From the NCBI GenBank assembly GCA_030761205.1, contig JAULJL010000032.1, forward strand, positions 9,367,134-9,431,133: a DNA stretch of 64,000 bases, in the 5' to 3' direction. The notes under the pieces are model-generated. The model made no database searches. It saw only the letters and a list, made by a program, of their open reading frames with translations, and had not been told where the DNA came from. The translations under genes and the position numbers were made by a program. The DNA comes from Fremontodendron californicum (taxonomy: Eukaryota > Streptophyta > Magnoliopsida > Malvales > Malvaceae). Shown piece by piece: positions 34,066 through 45,799 of the stretch. Numbering within the stretch: position 1 is the stretch's first letter; the number at the start of each line of letters is the position of its first letter.

Positions 34066-34227
34066 ATGGAGAATGACCAGCTTGCCCTTATTGAGAGGAT
34101 AGAACGGGTTCAAAGAGAACTGCATGAACAATTGACTAAGTCTCAAGAGGAATCAGAGAACAAATGGCCAAACTCATGCAAATGATGAACGCCATGATGA
34201 GGCAGAAAGGGCCAGGGGAGAATTCAA
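34066..34227 (+). pseudogene. Element 3 gag, first 160 bp only
   Basis: MENDQLALIERIERVQREL at the start is the N-terminal coiled coil of gag, homologous to 53773 on. A one-base loss near 34152 breaks the frame. The sequence ends at AATTCAA and continues as LTR. Confidence 0.8.
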
Positions 34228-34844
34228 GTTAAAATAATTCATGAGTTCTCTACCGGGTTTGCTGGAGAAGATATCATCAATTATCATTAATAAAGGAATA
34301 TCTTTCTTTCAAAAATTGAGAATGATTCAGAAAGTTTTCCAAATAAATTAAAATTTCTATATTTTGCCGATTTTGTCGGGGAGTATAGGAAAATTTTGAA
34401 TTAATAAATTTCGGATCATTTTCAATAAAAAATGGAATTATTTTTTCTTTAAATTGGTATTTGAAATACCAAATTTAAAACCAACTTTTCACTGAGACTT
34501 GAGATAACACACGATTAATAAGGTACAGTTTTATACGGGCGTTGTGGGGGTGCTAATCCTGAACCCGCTTCTTTGATTTTCTCTGGTTTAAAAACGCAAC
34601 CTTGAAATTGGTTTTAAAAATATTATAATTAATTTTAAAATATTTTACAAAATCGGTTTTAATAGGTGGCCGATCACACCTAGCCAAAAAAGATTGGTGG
34701 CGACTCCATGTCTTTTCTGAGGTTGTTTTCAAACCCTCATTTTATTTCAAGAGGAATTAAGTCTACTTTTCCTTGATCTTCCAATGTCACGCTTAACGAG
34801 TATAAAGTCTCGCGATGAGACTTGTTATTATTTAGGTTGCGACA
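34228..34844 (+). repeat. Element 3 3' LTR remnant (last 617 bp)
   Basis: Aligns with 30197-30841 of the shared LTR, ending GGTTGCGACA. It lacks about 20 bp around the CCTTCCCC..CGTAACCG phrase. Reverse LTR sequence follows directly. Confidence 0.8.
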
Positions 34845-37821
34845 AACTTACAAACAATAGCTAAAATTTCTAAAAATTTGGACAAGGATTGCCTAATGAA
34901 AAAAAAAAATCACAAAGGTTGAAATTTCAACTTGACAACTTCTTAATTTTCCACAAGCATGCTCATGTGAGCTTGGCTTTGAGCCATTGATTGGCTTAAG
35001 TCAAAAATCAAGTGGTATGATATGAGATGCATGAACAAACAGCAAGTTAAATGTATGAAATGCATGATTTATGGCCTAAATGACATAGAAAATGCATGGC
35101 ATAAACAAAGACCTAATGCCTAACATGAACTTGTGCATGGCAATTAATGCAACCTAGACCTAATATGCATGAAATGCATGGAAATGCAAATGTGTCCTAG
35201 ACCTAATGAAAATGCATGGCAATAACACAAACACATGGCATAATAAATCAAATACACAAAATCATGGCATAGAAATGCAAACATGTCAACTAACAAGATG
35301 AAAATGCACACATAATGCAAGAAATCATGGGGTAGCCGAATGGACATAACAATATGTAAGGAAATCCTAGCATGGCATTAACACAAACACATGGCATAGT
35401 ATATACAAGACTTGAAAGGAACCATGTTAGATAAAACAAACATGATGCATAGACAAGGATGTAGCTACGCAAATACACAAACACTTAGTATGGGTAATAT
35501 ACAAAGCATGAACAACTTAACATATTGAAAACAAAAAATTAAAAATGGCAAACAAAGTAAGTAGACATGAAAACAAAATGATAAAATCAGCAAAATAATA
35601 GTAAGTAAATGAAAAAGGTTAAAAACATGCTCCATATTTTAATTATTTTTAAAAGTTAGAACATCAAAATAAGCTAGAACATCACAACCAACATCGAAAA
35701 TAGATCAAACATAAACCATGCACAAACATAGGGCCATTCGGCCAACTCGAAAACTTAGAGAAAAAGTTTTGATTTTGATTTTTCCTTGAAAACATAAGAT
35801 AGGAGCATTCAAGGGAGGTTTAAAAACCTTTATTTATCAACCAAAAACAACAACAAATCACAAAATCTCAAAGAAAATCAGCAAGTTAAGCATGGAAAAG
35901 GAAAGAAAATGCAAAAGTTAGATGCTTTTAAGCTACCTTCAAAATCTATTTTTCAAGCCTTTCTTCTCTTCTAACTTTCTTTGCTTTTCAAAACTTAGCT
36001 CTTTTGCTCCCAAAATGAATAGTGATCAGCCAAAAAGAAGTGTTTGCAAAATGAGAAACCCCCTTGTAGTAGCCAAATGGTCATATTTGTGGCTAGGATG
36101 TTGTCATTTTTTTCCTAGCCAATTTGATTCAAAGGCCATAAGCCAAGATGCTTCAAATGTGAAATTACCACCCTTAGATTAAGTAATCTGCCCCTAACTA
36201 ATACAGTTGTTCCAGAATATGAAGCCATCATGTTGACATCCTCCCTCTTCATGCATTGGCCTTTGGATGCAAGAGCTCAGAAAAAATACTCTCCTCATGG
36301 GCTTGACCGAATGGCCCTTTATATTCCTGCCGACTCTCCATTTTTTTAATTGCAAGAAAAGCCCTCTTCGATTTTTTCGGTAAAAATTACCCTTTTAGCC
36401 CCCGAACCTAATTAAATAGCAAACGGACTCCAAATCCAAATTTTATTTTTTCAATACTTCCTAATTAATATAAAATTGAATTCTGGAAGTTTTCATAATT
36501 TTTTGAGCCCATTTGCTATTTTTCCTGGTTTTTTTCCAAAATTAGCCTTAGTGCAGCTGAATTTTTACCTTTTTCAAACGAGCACCGATTCTGGATTTTT
36601 CTTCTCCAATCTCTTCAAAATAATTTAAAATTGAGATCTAGAAGTTTTCATAATTTTTCGAGCTCATTTTCTATTTTTTTGAGATTTATCTTTTGGAATT
36701 TCAGCATAGTGGGCCCAAAATTTTCTATTTTGCAAACGAGCTCCGATTCTATATTTTTCTTCTCCAAACTCTTCAAAATAATTTAAAATTGAGATCTGAA
36801 AGTTTTGGTAATTTTTTGAGCTTATTTGCTATTTTTCTGGGATTTATCTTCTAGAATTTCAGCTTAGTGGGCTCAAAATTTGCCATTTTGCAAATGAGCT
36901 CCGAATTCGGATTTTTCTTCACTGATCTCTTCCAAATGGCATAAGACTGAGATCTGGAAGTTTTGGTAATTTTTCGAGCTCATTTACTATTTTTCTCAAA
37001 TTTACCAAATTTGCCCTTTTAACTCCAAAACCTCGATTTTACTCAAAACAAGTCCGATTTCCAGATTTTCTTTTTCTGTGCCTTTGTTATATATTGAATT
37101 TGAGTTGGTCCAAAAAGCCAAATTTTTACAAACAAATTCCCCTCCGTCTTGATTTTCCTTTTTCCAATATCGGGAATTTCCTCATTTTTTCGTTTTTTTC
37201 TCTAATCAACTCTTTTCTCGGAATTACTATAAACTGAGCCTTGGGCTATCTTTGGTTACCCACTCCTCTTCAATTAGGGGCTTTAATTTTATCGAATCAG
37301 ACATTTCTGCAATTTTACCCAATTTTGCCAAAATTCACCAAAAACCCTAATTCCCGATTTTCTTCCGAATTGACTCTTCCTTTGGTTTTGCTTCCAAATG
37401 GCCTCTCCATTACCCGTAGTCATTGCTTATCTTTCATTCGGAACCTCTAATTTTGACCAAATTGATCGTTTAAGCACTTTTTCCCAAATTTTCTAAACTA
37501 AGGTTTCTTTACACTGAATCTCTGTAACCCATCTTTCGGACTCCATATCTTTCGTTGTAGACCTCAAATTATCAAAATTCTTTCACCATTGTTCAATTGA
37601 ACTTTGAATCTTGATTTTGAATATGGGTTGACTTTTTTAGTAGTTGACTTTTTAGGGTTGACTTTTTTGGGATTGACTTTTTCCAGATTGACTTTTTTTG
37701 CTTGGCCTCTTAAACTAAGTCTCGGATTATCACCTGCAGGATGATAAGAGATTTTTTGCATTCTAAGACCATTGTGAAGAAAATTACCTGATAGGGGTCC
37801 GGACAAAATTAGGTGTTTATA
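34845..37821 (-). repeat. Reverse-oriented LTR fragment (5' portion of LTR)
   Basis: The reverse complement corresponds to about the first 3.7 kb of the LTR, with internal gaps. It ends on the plus strand AGGTGTTTATA, a mutated LTR start. It contains the CATGCAT-rich stretch (35000-35500), GGCCATTCGGCC phrases and the ~157-bp repeats (36480-36980). The missing partner (reverse LTR end) is not in the window. Small ORFs are antisense LTR translations. Confidence 0.8.
36460..36990 (-). repeat. ~157-bp tandem repeats in reverse LTR fragment
   Basis: Antisense version of the LTR array. TAATTTTTxGAGCxCATTTG recurs near 36500, 36655, 36812 and 36970. Confidence 0.75.
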
Positions 37822-39459
37822 TACACCATTGTTTTTAGAGAAATCTTTTGAATCTTATCCTTACTTCGTTTTCCTTTGTGATATTTGCCATCTATAGTTC
37901 GTGCTGTGCTTAAAGTCCTTGGTCTATTTTGCTTTCGACGGGGTTTTCGATTTCAAACACCGATCAAAGTTTTTCTTTATGCTTGAATCACTGAATTTAG
38001 AACTTGGGTAAGTGTTTTAAATTTATGGGTTTATGGTTTTTTTGGGTTCGTGTTGTAGTTTATTGTGTTTGTTGTGGCATATATATGGGTCCCAAAAGTA
38101 TGGCTAGGAAAGGTAAGCCCAGTGCTGGGGTTAACACTGGTGGTGCTGATGAGGAGCACGAGAGCGTTGATTCCAGTGGTGCTACCTTCATCAGAGGGAC
38201 TAAGACAGCAGGGATAGGTGTCCTAGACTCTCGGCCTGCTGGAGATGGTAATGATGCCGAGAATGATGGCAACCAGGAGCATGAGGTCAAGTGGAGCAGA
38301 AGGATGGTGTTGGGGTTGCTAGGGCAAAGGAGAGATTTGTTGCTGACTCGTACGAGTGTAGAATAAAAAGCAGGGAGATTAAATGTGTTCTTGAATCTTG
38401 TGTCTTCGATATTGACAGCGAGCGGTACATAATATATATACCCATATGTCACTGTCAAGTTAGCAAGGTGATCGATAATTGGAATAAAGCTACGTTATAC
38501 CTGCCCATCTAGAAGTGTGGGTTTCATCTACCACTTAATCCCTTTTTCTGCCAAGTGTTAAAGAGGTATAATTTGGCTCCAAGTCATCTGATGCCGAATG
38601 GTTGGGCCATTATCGTTACTTACTTCATAGTCTGTAGGACAAAGAACTGGGCTCCAAGCATTAACGTTATAAAAAACTTGTTCATCTATAAGAGGTCGAG
38701 CAATTGATATTACTTTCAAGCTCACCATCAAAATACTATAGTTGGGTTAGCTTTTAACCCCCATCCTAACTGGAGCCAATACTTCACTATCCAGAAGAAA
38801 GCAAATGAACCCTGGGATTTGAATGTTGTTCAGGATAATCTTTCAGCTATGGTAAATATCAGTCTTCCTCATACTCCTTTCGAGTAGGTTCAAGTTGATT
38901 ATTTTGTTGGGAGGAAGAATAAACAATAGTCAATATATCACACTGAAGAATATTTGTCAGTGCTATTTACAGGCTGAAGAGCCTGTTCATACTAAAAATC
39001 TTGGTTCTATTGCTAAACCAGGCATCCAGACAGGTTTTAAACTTTCATCGGTTAGTTTTGTTGTTCTCTTGGTCTTCAGTCTGACTATGTGATTCTGCAT
39101 GTCATGTGCCAAGTCCTTCTACAAATGAGGTAGAGGCTGCTGTTGATCAAACAGTGGTAGAGGAGACCGCTAGTGTTCCTAATGTTGAAGAAATGAGAGA
39201 TCTTGGGACTGGTATTATTGTTGACACTATTATTGATTTGTCTTACTGTACTTATTTTAATGTGGTATTTATTTTCAAATATGGAGAACTGAGAAATATT
39301 TTCCACCCTTGTTGAAAAAGAGACTGCTATGCAAGAGGCCAAGGAAGAGAATGCTAGGGGTAAACGAAAGGTTACTGAGGCATCTCTTACCAAAGGCAAT
39401 AAACATCAAGCCATAGGTCCCCAGCCTGGCATTATTATTGGAGGGTCTCAGGGTGGCTA
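37822..39459 (+). pseudogene. Decayed coding region resembling 'putative gypsy type transposon' (Transposase_28) proteins
   Basis: After about 180 bp of unassigned leader, a reading frame begins (MGPKSMARKGKPSAGV at about 38083). It continues with a one-base shift near 38285 into ERFVADSYECR..., then past a TAG at 38511-38513 into FHLPLNPFFCQVLKRYNLAP and HLMPNGWAIIVTYFIVCR (38520-38635). This pattern (hydrophobic, LAP..L.PNGW) resembles PF04195-type plant transposon proteins. Later patches (38760-38840 NWSQYFTIQKKANEPWDL; 39110-39400) look coding but are shifted. It is cut at 39459 by an LTR. It is unlike the Ogre sequences around it and could be the gag-like ORF of another element. Confidence 0.45.
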
Positions 39460-40434
39460 TGTTGGGATTCGAATCATACTCAAACAGAGATCATGTAAAA
39501 TTTAATCTAAATTAAATTAAACAAAGCAGCGAAATTAAACTCAATAACGAAAAAAGTCTGAATACGTCTATGGATCTTCTTATGAATTCAAAAGCGATCA
39601 TCCTGTCAAGAAAAAATAACAAGCCAAATCTCATACCTCAGATCTTGAGATTGCCGAAACCTCAATATAAATCGCAGGTGCTCTTGTTCTTGTACAACGA
39701 GTCAGGTTGTCGCAAACCAAAGCCGTCCAATTATCCGGCCTCTAACAGTAATCCATACAGGCGACCCAAAAACCTTCACAAGGTTGAGATTATGTTCTGC
39801 AAAAGACAATGCTAGTTGTCTTGGTTGTGAGAAACCTTTGTCCTTAGTTCTCTAGTCAGCTGATTCAGAAGACAGCAAGAAGAATCGAATTCTTCCTCCT
39901 CTTCACTTATGCGTCCAAACCTTAGTCAGAAAGAGTGAGAGGCAAGCGGTGACTTGCAGGGGAGGCGAGAAAACATTAGGCTTATATAACTAGGTTTAGT
40001 GTATGCGAACTTTTGGACTAATTGCACTAAAGCCCTTGTATATTAGTAAAAGTCCTTTGTACTTAATGAATATTTAATCTAGCCCATTCTCATTTTAATT
40101 CCATTAATCACCTTTTGTTTGTGACCTATTAGGCCCCCAACATGTTGGCAGTAAATATAAATTAAATTCATTTAAGAATGTCCAATTTATATTTATAGAT
40201 CACGAGCGGCATCTAGCAATGCATCATGACCACCCAAATGCTGAGAGAGTCAACAAGGTTCGACAAGCCTTTTGTGTATAATATGTCTACGTAATTCGAT
40301 CCCTTCATCAAATATCCCAGGATAAGAAAGAGCATGGTTCAGTGTCTATTTTTTGTCCTATTCTATATTAGTCCTGTAGCTTTAATATTAACTCCTTAAA
40401 TATTGCCTTGGCCAAGAACTTCCATAAGTTAATA
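39460..40434 (-). repeat. Element 5: LTR of an unassigned retrotransposon, copy 1 (interrupted by Element 4)
   Basis: The plus strand starts TGTTGGGATTCG, so read on the minus strand the LTR ends CGAATCCCAACA. A TATA-like box on the minus strand (39979-39992) fits transcription in that direction. The part 39722-40434 recurs at 44825-45545. The Athila-like LTR begins at 40435. The sequence left of 39460 is coding remnant, not a primer site, which fits this being the 3' LTR side. Family unknown. Confidence 0.5.
39979..39992 (-). promoter_or_regulatory. TATA-like box in Element 5 LTR copy 1
   Basis: The minus strand reads TAGTTATATAAGCC. The equivalent sequence in copy 2 is ACTTATATATAGGCT. It lies mid-LTR, as expected for an LTR promoter; no start site can be shown. 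Confidence 0.35.
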
Positions 40435-41931
40435 TGATGGAGACTCAATTAAGAGTTGTAAACCCAAGTGCAGGTTATGTTCAAGTAATAAATTCTCGGG
40501 TGTCCGAGGTCGAACCACAGGGAAGCGTATTAGTAAGTATAAGTTTATAAATATATAAGAAAAAGAAAATAAACAAGATATTAGGGAATCAATAACAAAG
40601 AAAGTAAACAAGATATTAGAGAACAAAATAAACAAAATAACATAACAGCAATTAAACAAGATATAAAAAACAATAAGAAAAGATGTTGAGGTTAGAGAAT
40701 CCACTCTTGGTGTTATGCTAAGATTAATCTTGTTTTATTACACAATTGAAATCCACACATAAGGGAGGTTCCAATCGGAAGGTTTAGCAATTCAGTCCAA
40801 ATTGTCCAACGTCCATAGCATATGATATTATGTTCATTTGGTGTCCTCAAAACTCATAAAAAGAGTCCAAGCATTCCTTATGCCAAGGTATATGTCTACA
40901 ACAAATCAAGGTTATGAAACCAAGCATTTATTGTGCCATTTTCCTTGTCAATAACGAATCAAGATCTCTACTTTGCAAGTATGATTTTAAACCAAAAGAA
41001 AATATTATCTATACTAATGTTTATAAATGATGATTCATTTTAGCTCAAGTTTAAGAGACTAACCTTAGCATTTACCAAAAGCTTCACCTCATCACCTCAA
41101 CAATATGATTAGCAACACATACTAGATATGAATAAAATGAAAAGGAATGTAAGAAACATAAGTAAAGAAAAAGAAAACTAGAGAAAGGAAAGAAGAAGAA
41201 AACTTAGAGAATTTTATTACAATGGCTAATATCCTACCAATGTATCAATGTATCCCAATACTCATCCAAGGCCCTCTATTTATACACATTTTGGAGGGCT
41301 AAATGACAAGAGACAAGCTTTACAAATTTCAAAGGTAGGTATAATAGGTGGGTGCATTTTTCTAACAATTTTCGTCATATTGTATGACAATTCTGATCAG
41401 CCAGCTTGATGGTCGATTTTGTCAATGTTGGAGGCTCGATCTGATAAAATGGTCTTCTAGAAAAATATACCCCTATCAGTTACAGATCCATAGCCGTTGG
41501 AATCAGCGTATTTGCTGATGTGGATAAGAAGATATGGGCAAAATACGAAAACAGGTCAGCACAGACGTCATTGCACATCAGCCAACTTGATGGTCGATTT
41601 CGCTAGGGAAAACGACTCCGTTTCAAGAAGTGTAAAACATTAAAAAGATATATATGCCTCTTAGCTTTGCATGGCTACAAATTTCAGCCTTATTGCTTCA
41701 GTGAAACTCGAGATATAGCTGATATGGCAAACGGTGTCGGAACTAGAACTGAACTGGATTTGCCCTTAATTCTAGTAATCTGAAATCACTCAAAGAAACT
41801 TGTGAAAAACACCAAATTACATAAAAATATAAAAGATCATAAACACAATTAGACTAAACAATAATAACTCGTATTTGACACAAAACAATAATAAAACATA
41901 ACTAAAAACTATATAATTATACGAGTTATCA
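40435..41931 (-). repeat. Element 4 3' LTR (1.50 kb)
   Basis: Read on the minus strand it begins TGATAACTCGTATAATTAT after the purine tract and ends CCATCA (plus-strand TGATGG at 40435). The 1.5-kb length is normal for Athila. No second LTR is in the window, so it cannot be dated here. Confidence 0.7.
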
Positions 41932-41946
41932 CACCCCCACACTTAG
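41932..41946 (-). other. Polypurine tract of Element 4
   Basis: The minus strand reads CTAAGTGTGGGGGTG immediately before the LTR start TGATAACTCG. It would prime plus-strand synthesis. Confidence 0.65.
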
Positions 41947-43782
41947 ATTGTTGCTAGTCCCTAGCAACGACTCAATAAAAATAAAATAAGAAAATCTAAT
42001 CTAATCCATTTTCGTTGGAAATCACGGTGGCACTTAGCATGTGACACAAGCCTTTAAACCCCTAGGTGTCCCTAGTGGACGAGTTTAGTCTCGTGAGGGT
42101 TTGCTAGAACGATACCCACAAACATTGAAGACATAAGAAAAACTAAAAATAATAATTATAACTAACCCTTCCAATATAAATTAGAGATAATCATTGGACA
42201 AGTCTTAAAAACTAATCAATAGCTTAAAGAAATTCACAAAAAATCTTGCTTGAATGTAAATAGTTTGAGTTAAGCCAATATTAACATAACATATTTCAAT
42301 CAAAATAGTGTATATTCAAACTTAATCTCAACTTCTCACATGGGATACTCTCTTGATTTTCACTCTTTAAAGTAGTGGTAAAGTGTTTACACTCAATCAA
42401 TCTCATGAAAACACTTCTACCATATGCTTGCTTTTCCACCTATTCTCCACTATTTAGATCATACAACTTCATAAATCAAGAGGTCTTTATTCAAGGTTGT
42501 AATGGGGCCAAAGGGTTATAATGTGGTTAAAGAACAAAAAGATAAAGATATCACAAAGGTTCCAAAGAGTTCATAGATTTTAGAGACATAATAAGATCAT
42601 ACAAATAAAACTTCTCAAAACTCTTATAAAGCACATACTAACATAGGCTAAATATTCATGTTGAGCCTTTACATCATTCTAACCAACTTTGTAACATCTT
42701 TTTCTAGAAGTTCAAGAGAAGATTTTTTTTTTTTTTTAATTTGGGAATGTATTTGACAATGATCCCTTTTTTTTTCTCTTGACTTTTTCTTTTCTTTTCT
42801 TCCCCCACACTTATCTTTTGTTTCTAACCCAAATTTTCAAAAAGTATCCCTTGTTTTTGCAATATGTCTCAAAATATATAATCCATCTTTAGAACAAGGG
42901 TAAGGATATAAGTATATTTAGGCTAGGTGTAAGTTCTGGTTACCAATAAAATAGCATATTTAATGTAGGCTCAAATTGGCTCACTAGTGGGGATGTTCTC
43001 TTAGAACATTAATAATGGATGGCTGTTTGGCTCTGGTTATAATCCTAATGCCTCTATCATATTCATGTTGTCACATGTATCAATATAGTCTCAAACGGTT
43101 TAAAGCAAGTTCTAGAGAATCATGTAATCATAAGAGCACTCAAGAAAGAAATTAGATTGATTTGTATAATGCATCAATCATTATAGGCTCAAAAACTCAC
43201 AAGGATGATTATACAAGTCAGATTAAGTCTAAACATGCTTCTTTCTCAATCAACATATCATATTAACATTGGCTCATAAAAAGGTTGACATCAAGCTCAA
43301 TTCTCATGAAAATCTTCTCACTAATAAATCTGTTTTAGACTTATGCAATTCATATCTCATCATTGTATTAAAAAGGAACTAGAACACATTAAAATAATAA
43401 TAATAATAATAAAGACTCATAAAAAAAAAATAGTAGACAAAAATAAAAGAAATCCTAAATCGTTCCCCCCACACTTAATTCTTACATTGTCCTCAATGTA
43501 AGTCTATTAACCCAAATGAATGTGTAAGAGAAAAGAACTAATAACATAAGAATAGGAATAACTAAGACTCAAAACAAAACAAATTCATGCAACCTAAATA
43601 ATCCTAAAATACTAAACAAAAATTAACAAGTGAACATAAAAAGATTAAAATCAAACTGACAAGGTATGTCTCAAGTCTCCCTTACTCAGACCTTGTTCAG
43701 AATGAATACTTCTAAATTGCTTAAAACACAACAAACTTTTTTTTTTTTTTTTTTTGAAGATTAGTAATAATTATATTTACAT
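41947..43782 (-). other. Element 4 non-coding 3' region with a second purine tract
   Basis: 1.8 kb with no ORF of note. A second G-run tract very like the polypurine tract (minus strand TAAGTGTGGGGGGAAC, 43462-43477) lies 305 bp after the integrase stop codon, read on the minus strand. In some Athila elements this region holds an env-like ORF; none is visible. It contains poly-T and AT-rich runs (42725-42790, 43735-43755). Confidence 0.55.
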
Positions 43783-44822
43783 CTAGTTATTTTCAAAACA
43801 AGGATCAGAAAGAAAAACAACCTCTTCTTGAGTAACATGATTTTCCAAAAAGAGTTTGAGTCTTTGTCCATTTACCTTGAATACGTTACCATTTTGAGGA
43901 TTCTCAATGTCAACTGCTCCATAATGATACACATGCTTAACCACAAATGGGCCAGTCCATCTTGATCTCAACTTACCAGGAAATATGTGAAGTCTAGAAT
44001 TATAAAGTAGAACTTTTTGCCCAACATCAAATGTTTTTCTTGAAATTAACTTGTCATGAAAGGCTTTAGTTCTTTCTTTATGAATTTTAGAATTCTCATA
44101 TGCATCATTTCTGAGTTCCTCAAGTTCATTTATGACTGGAAAAGTTTCATTCTCACCCAAAAAGGAATATTTTAGCTCGGATGGAAATGGTTTTAAATCC
44201 AGCTTGGGTGGTTCAATAGTTGATGGTACAGTGACATTTGTGAGTGATGGAAGTTCCTCAAACTTTTGTTTCCAACAATGCTTAACCTGAAAAGAATTTA
44301 ACAAAGAATCAGTGTGTGAAATTTCTGAAGCATTATCAAACTCACATTCAATTAAATAAGCTTCTAAAGGATCATGGAATGTGGTAGTGGTGAGATGTTC
44401 ATGAACAAGTTCTTCAATGAAATCCACTTCATGTACTTCTGAATCATCACCAGGTTGCTTGCAAGTGTTGAACACATTTAATTCTAAAGTCATATTTCCA
44501 AAAGAAATGTTCAAAATACCATTCCTGCAATTTATCAGAGCATTAGAAGTTGCAAGAAATGGACGGCCTAATATAACAGGAATTTGAACATTTGGATTTG
44601 AAACAGGATGTGTGTCCAAAACAATAAAATCAACAGGGAAGTAAAAATTATCAATTTGAACCAAAACATCTTCAACTATCCCTCGAGGAATTTTTACAGA
44701 ACGATCAGCTAGTTGAAGTGTAACAGGTGTTTCCTTGAGTTCACCTAAACCTAACTGTTGATAAACAGAAAAAGGCAAAAGATTAACACTAGCACCAAGA
44801 TCAAGCAATGCACGTTCTATTC
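43783..44822 (-). CDS. Element 4 ORF: aspartic protease fused in frame to integrase C-terminus
   Basis: Open for about 345 codons up to the truncation at 44822; the frame continues upstream of any start, so it is a fragment. Residues 1-110: retropepsin-like domain with the DLGAS active site (in place of DTG/DSG), IPRGIVEDVLVQI, FIVLD and VILGRPFLATSNA. Residues 110-215: acidic linker. Near 215-225: LKYSFLGENETFPVI, normally just before RT. Then directly NELEELRNDAYENSKIHKER and KLRSRWTGPFVVKHVYHYGA, the integrase end. RT, RNase H and the integrase core (more than 1 kb of coding) are deleted without breaking the frame. A catalytically complete retrotransposon product is impossible; the protease could fold. 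Confidence 0.75.
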
Positions 44823-44824
44823 TA

Positions 44825-45616
44825 GTCGTCCAAATGTCCGACCTCTAACAGTAATCCACACAGGTGATCTGAAAGCCTTCACAAGGTTGAGATTATGCTT
44901 TGCCAAGACGATGCTAGTAGTCTAGGTTATGAAAACCTTCATTCTCTTCCTTGGTTAGCCAAAATTAATTAGAAGAATCGAACTCCTCTTCCTTATTTTG
45001 CTATTCGGCTGAAACACTCTTAGGGGGGAGTGAGGCATCGATTCCAGGGTTTTATTAATGATGGAGGTGGCAACAACATTAGCCTATATATAAGTAGGTT
45101 TAGTGTATGCCAACTATTGGACTAACTGCACTAAAGCCCTTATACATATTATTAAATATTCACAATAAGCCCACAACACTTAATGAATATTTAATCTGGG
45201 CCAATCTCATTTTAGTTTCATTAATCACCTTTTGTGTGTGACACATTAGGCCCTTAACATGTTGGCAATAAATATAATAAATTCAATTAAGAATTTCCTA
45301 TTTATATTTATAGATCATGAGCGACATCTAGCAATGCATCATGACCACCCAAATGCCAAGAGAGTCATCAAGCTTCGACTAGCCTTTCGTGTACAATATG
45401 TCTGTGTAATTCGATCCCTTCATCAAATATCTCGGGATAGGAAAGAGCATGGTTCAGTGTCTACTCTTAACCTATTCCATATTAGATCTACAGATTTAAT
45501 ATTAACTCCTTAAGTATTGCCTTGGCCAAAGACTTCTATAAGTTAATATAAGCCAGATACATGAGAGATATGTCCCCTTAATCACTTGGGGTGATGAATC
45601 CTCTCTGGACCACTCA
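44825..45616 (-). repeat. Element 5: LTR copy 2 (partial)
   Basis: 44825-45545 aligns with 39722-40434 (CTCTAACAGTAATCC, CTTCACAAGGTTGAGATTAT, GCATCATGACCACCCAAATG, ATCAAATATC). It lacks the first ~260 bp of copy 1 and continues about 70 bp further (AGATACATGAGAGATATG) before joining Ogre 3' sequence at about 45617. It may be the second LTR of Element 5 after deletion of the interior. Confidence 0.5.
45081..45095 (-). promoter_or_regulatory. TATA-like box in Element 5 LTR copy 2
   Basis: The minus strand reads ACTTATATATAGGCT, at the position matching 39979-39992 in copy 1. Confidence 0.35.
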
Positions 45617-45799
45617 TTCTATTTACAGTTTTTTCAACAAAAAAAAAATAAAAAGACAAAAAAATGAAAAAAAAAATGAAAATGAAAAATGAAACCCCTT
45701 TCCCTTCCTTTCACATGTGATTTCACTAATCGGACAAAATTAGTATTTGTTCATCTTTGCTTGATTCCTGATTCTCAGCAATAGCCAAAGTGGGGCAAC
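45617..45799 (+). other. Remnant of another Ogre/Tat copy: last ~180 bp of 3' UTR plus polypurine tract
   Basis: Aligns with 63600-63771: CTATTTACAGTTTTTTCAA, A-rich runs, CCCCTTTCCCTTC, GTGATTTCACTAATCGG, ACAAAATTAGTATTTG, CAGCAATAGCCAAAG. It ends with AGCCAAAGTGGGGCAAC before the LTR at 45800. Its variants match Element 6's own 3' end rather than Element 1's, so the lost neighbour belonged to the same subfamily. Confidence 0.75.

Larger units (their letters stand above)
30842..34844 (+). mobile_element. Element 3: internally deleted Ogre/Tat-type element
   Basis: Follows the shared LTR. It contains a primer site, leader, ORF1 (31806-33566), a spacer with TTCATT microsatellite and the first 160 bp of gag, then jumps at 34227/34228 to the last 617 bp of an LTR. 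About 8-9 kb of gag-pol-3' UTR and most of the 3' LTR are gone. The closest relative in the window is Element 6, with similar ORF1 and leader order. Confidence 0.8.
40435..44824 (-). mobile_element. Element 4: Athila-like Ty3-gypsy element, 5' truncated and internally deleted
   Basis: On the minus strand: protease (44822-44400), a deletion, the integrase C-terminus (to 43783), a long non-coding 3' region, a purine tract and the 3' LTR (41931-40435). There is no 5' LTR or gag. The protease sequence (ALLDLGASVNLLPFSVYQQL) and downstream integrase end (GKLRSRWTGPFVV) are characteristic of Athila/Tat-branch elements. It sits within Element 5's LTR sequence. No env-like ORF was seen. Confidence 0.75.

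Noticed and set aside
41947..43782. Env-like ORF in the Athila-like element
   Set aside because: Looked for on the minus strand between the integrase and the LTR; no ORF of useful length or transmembrane pattern was found.
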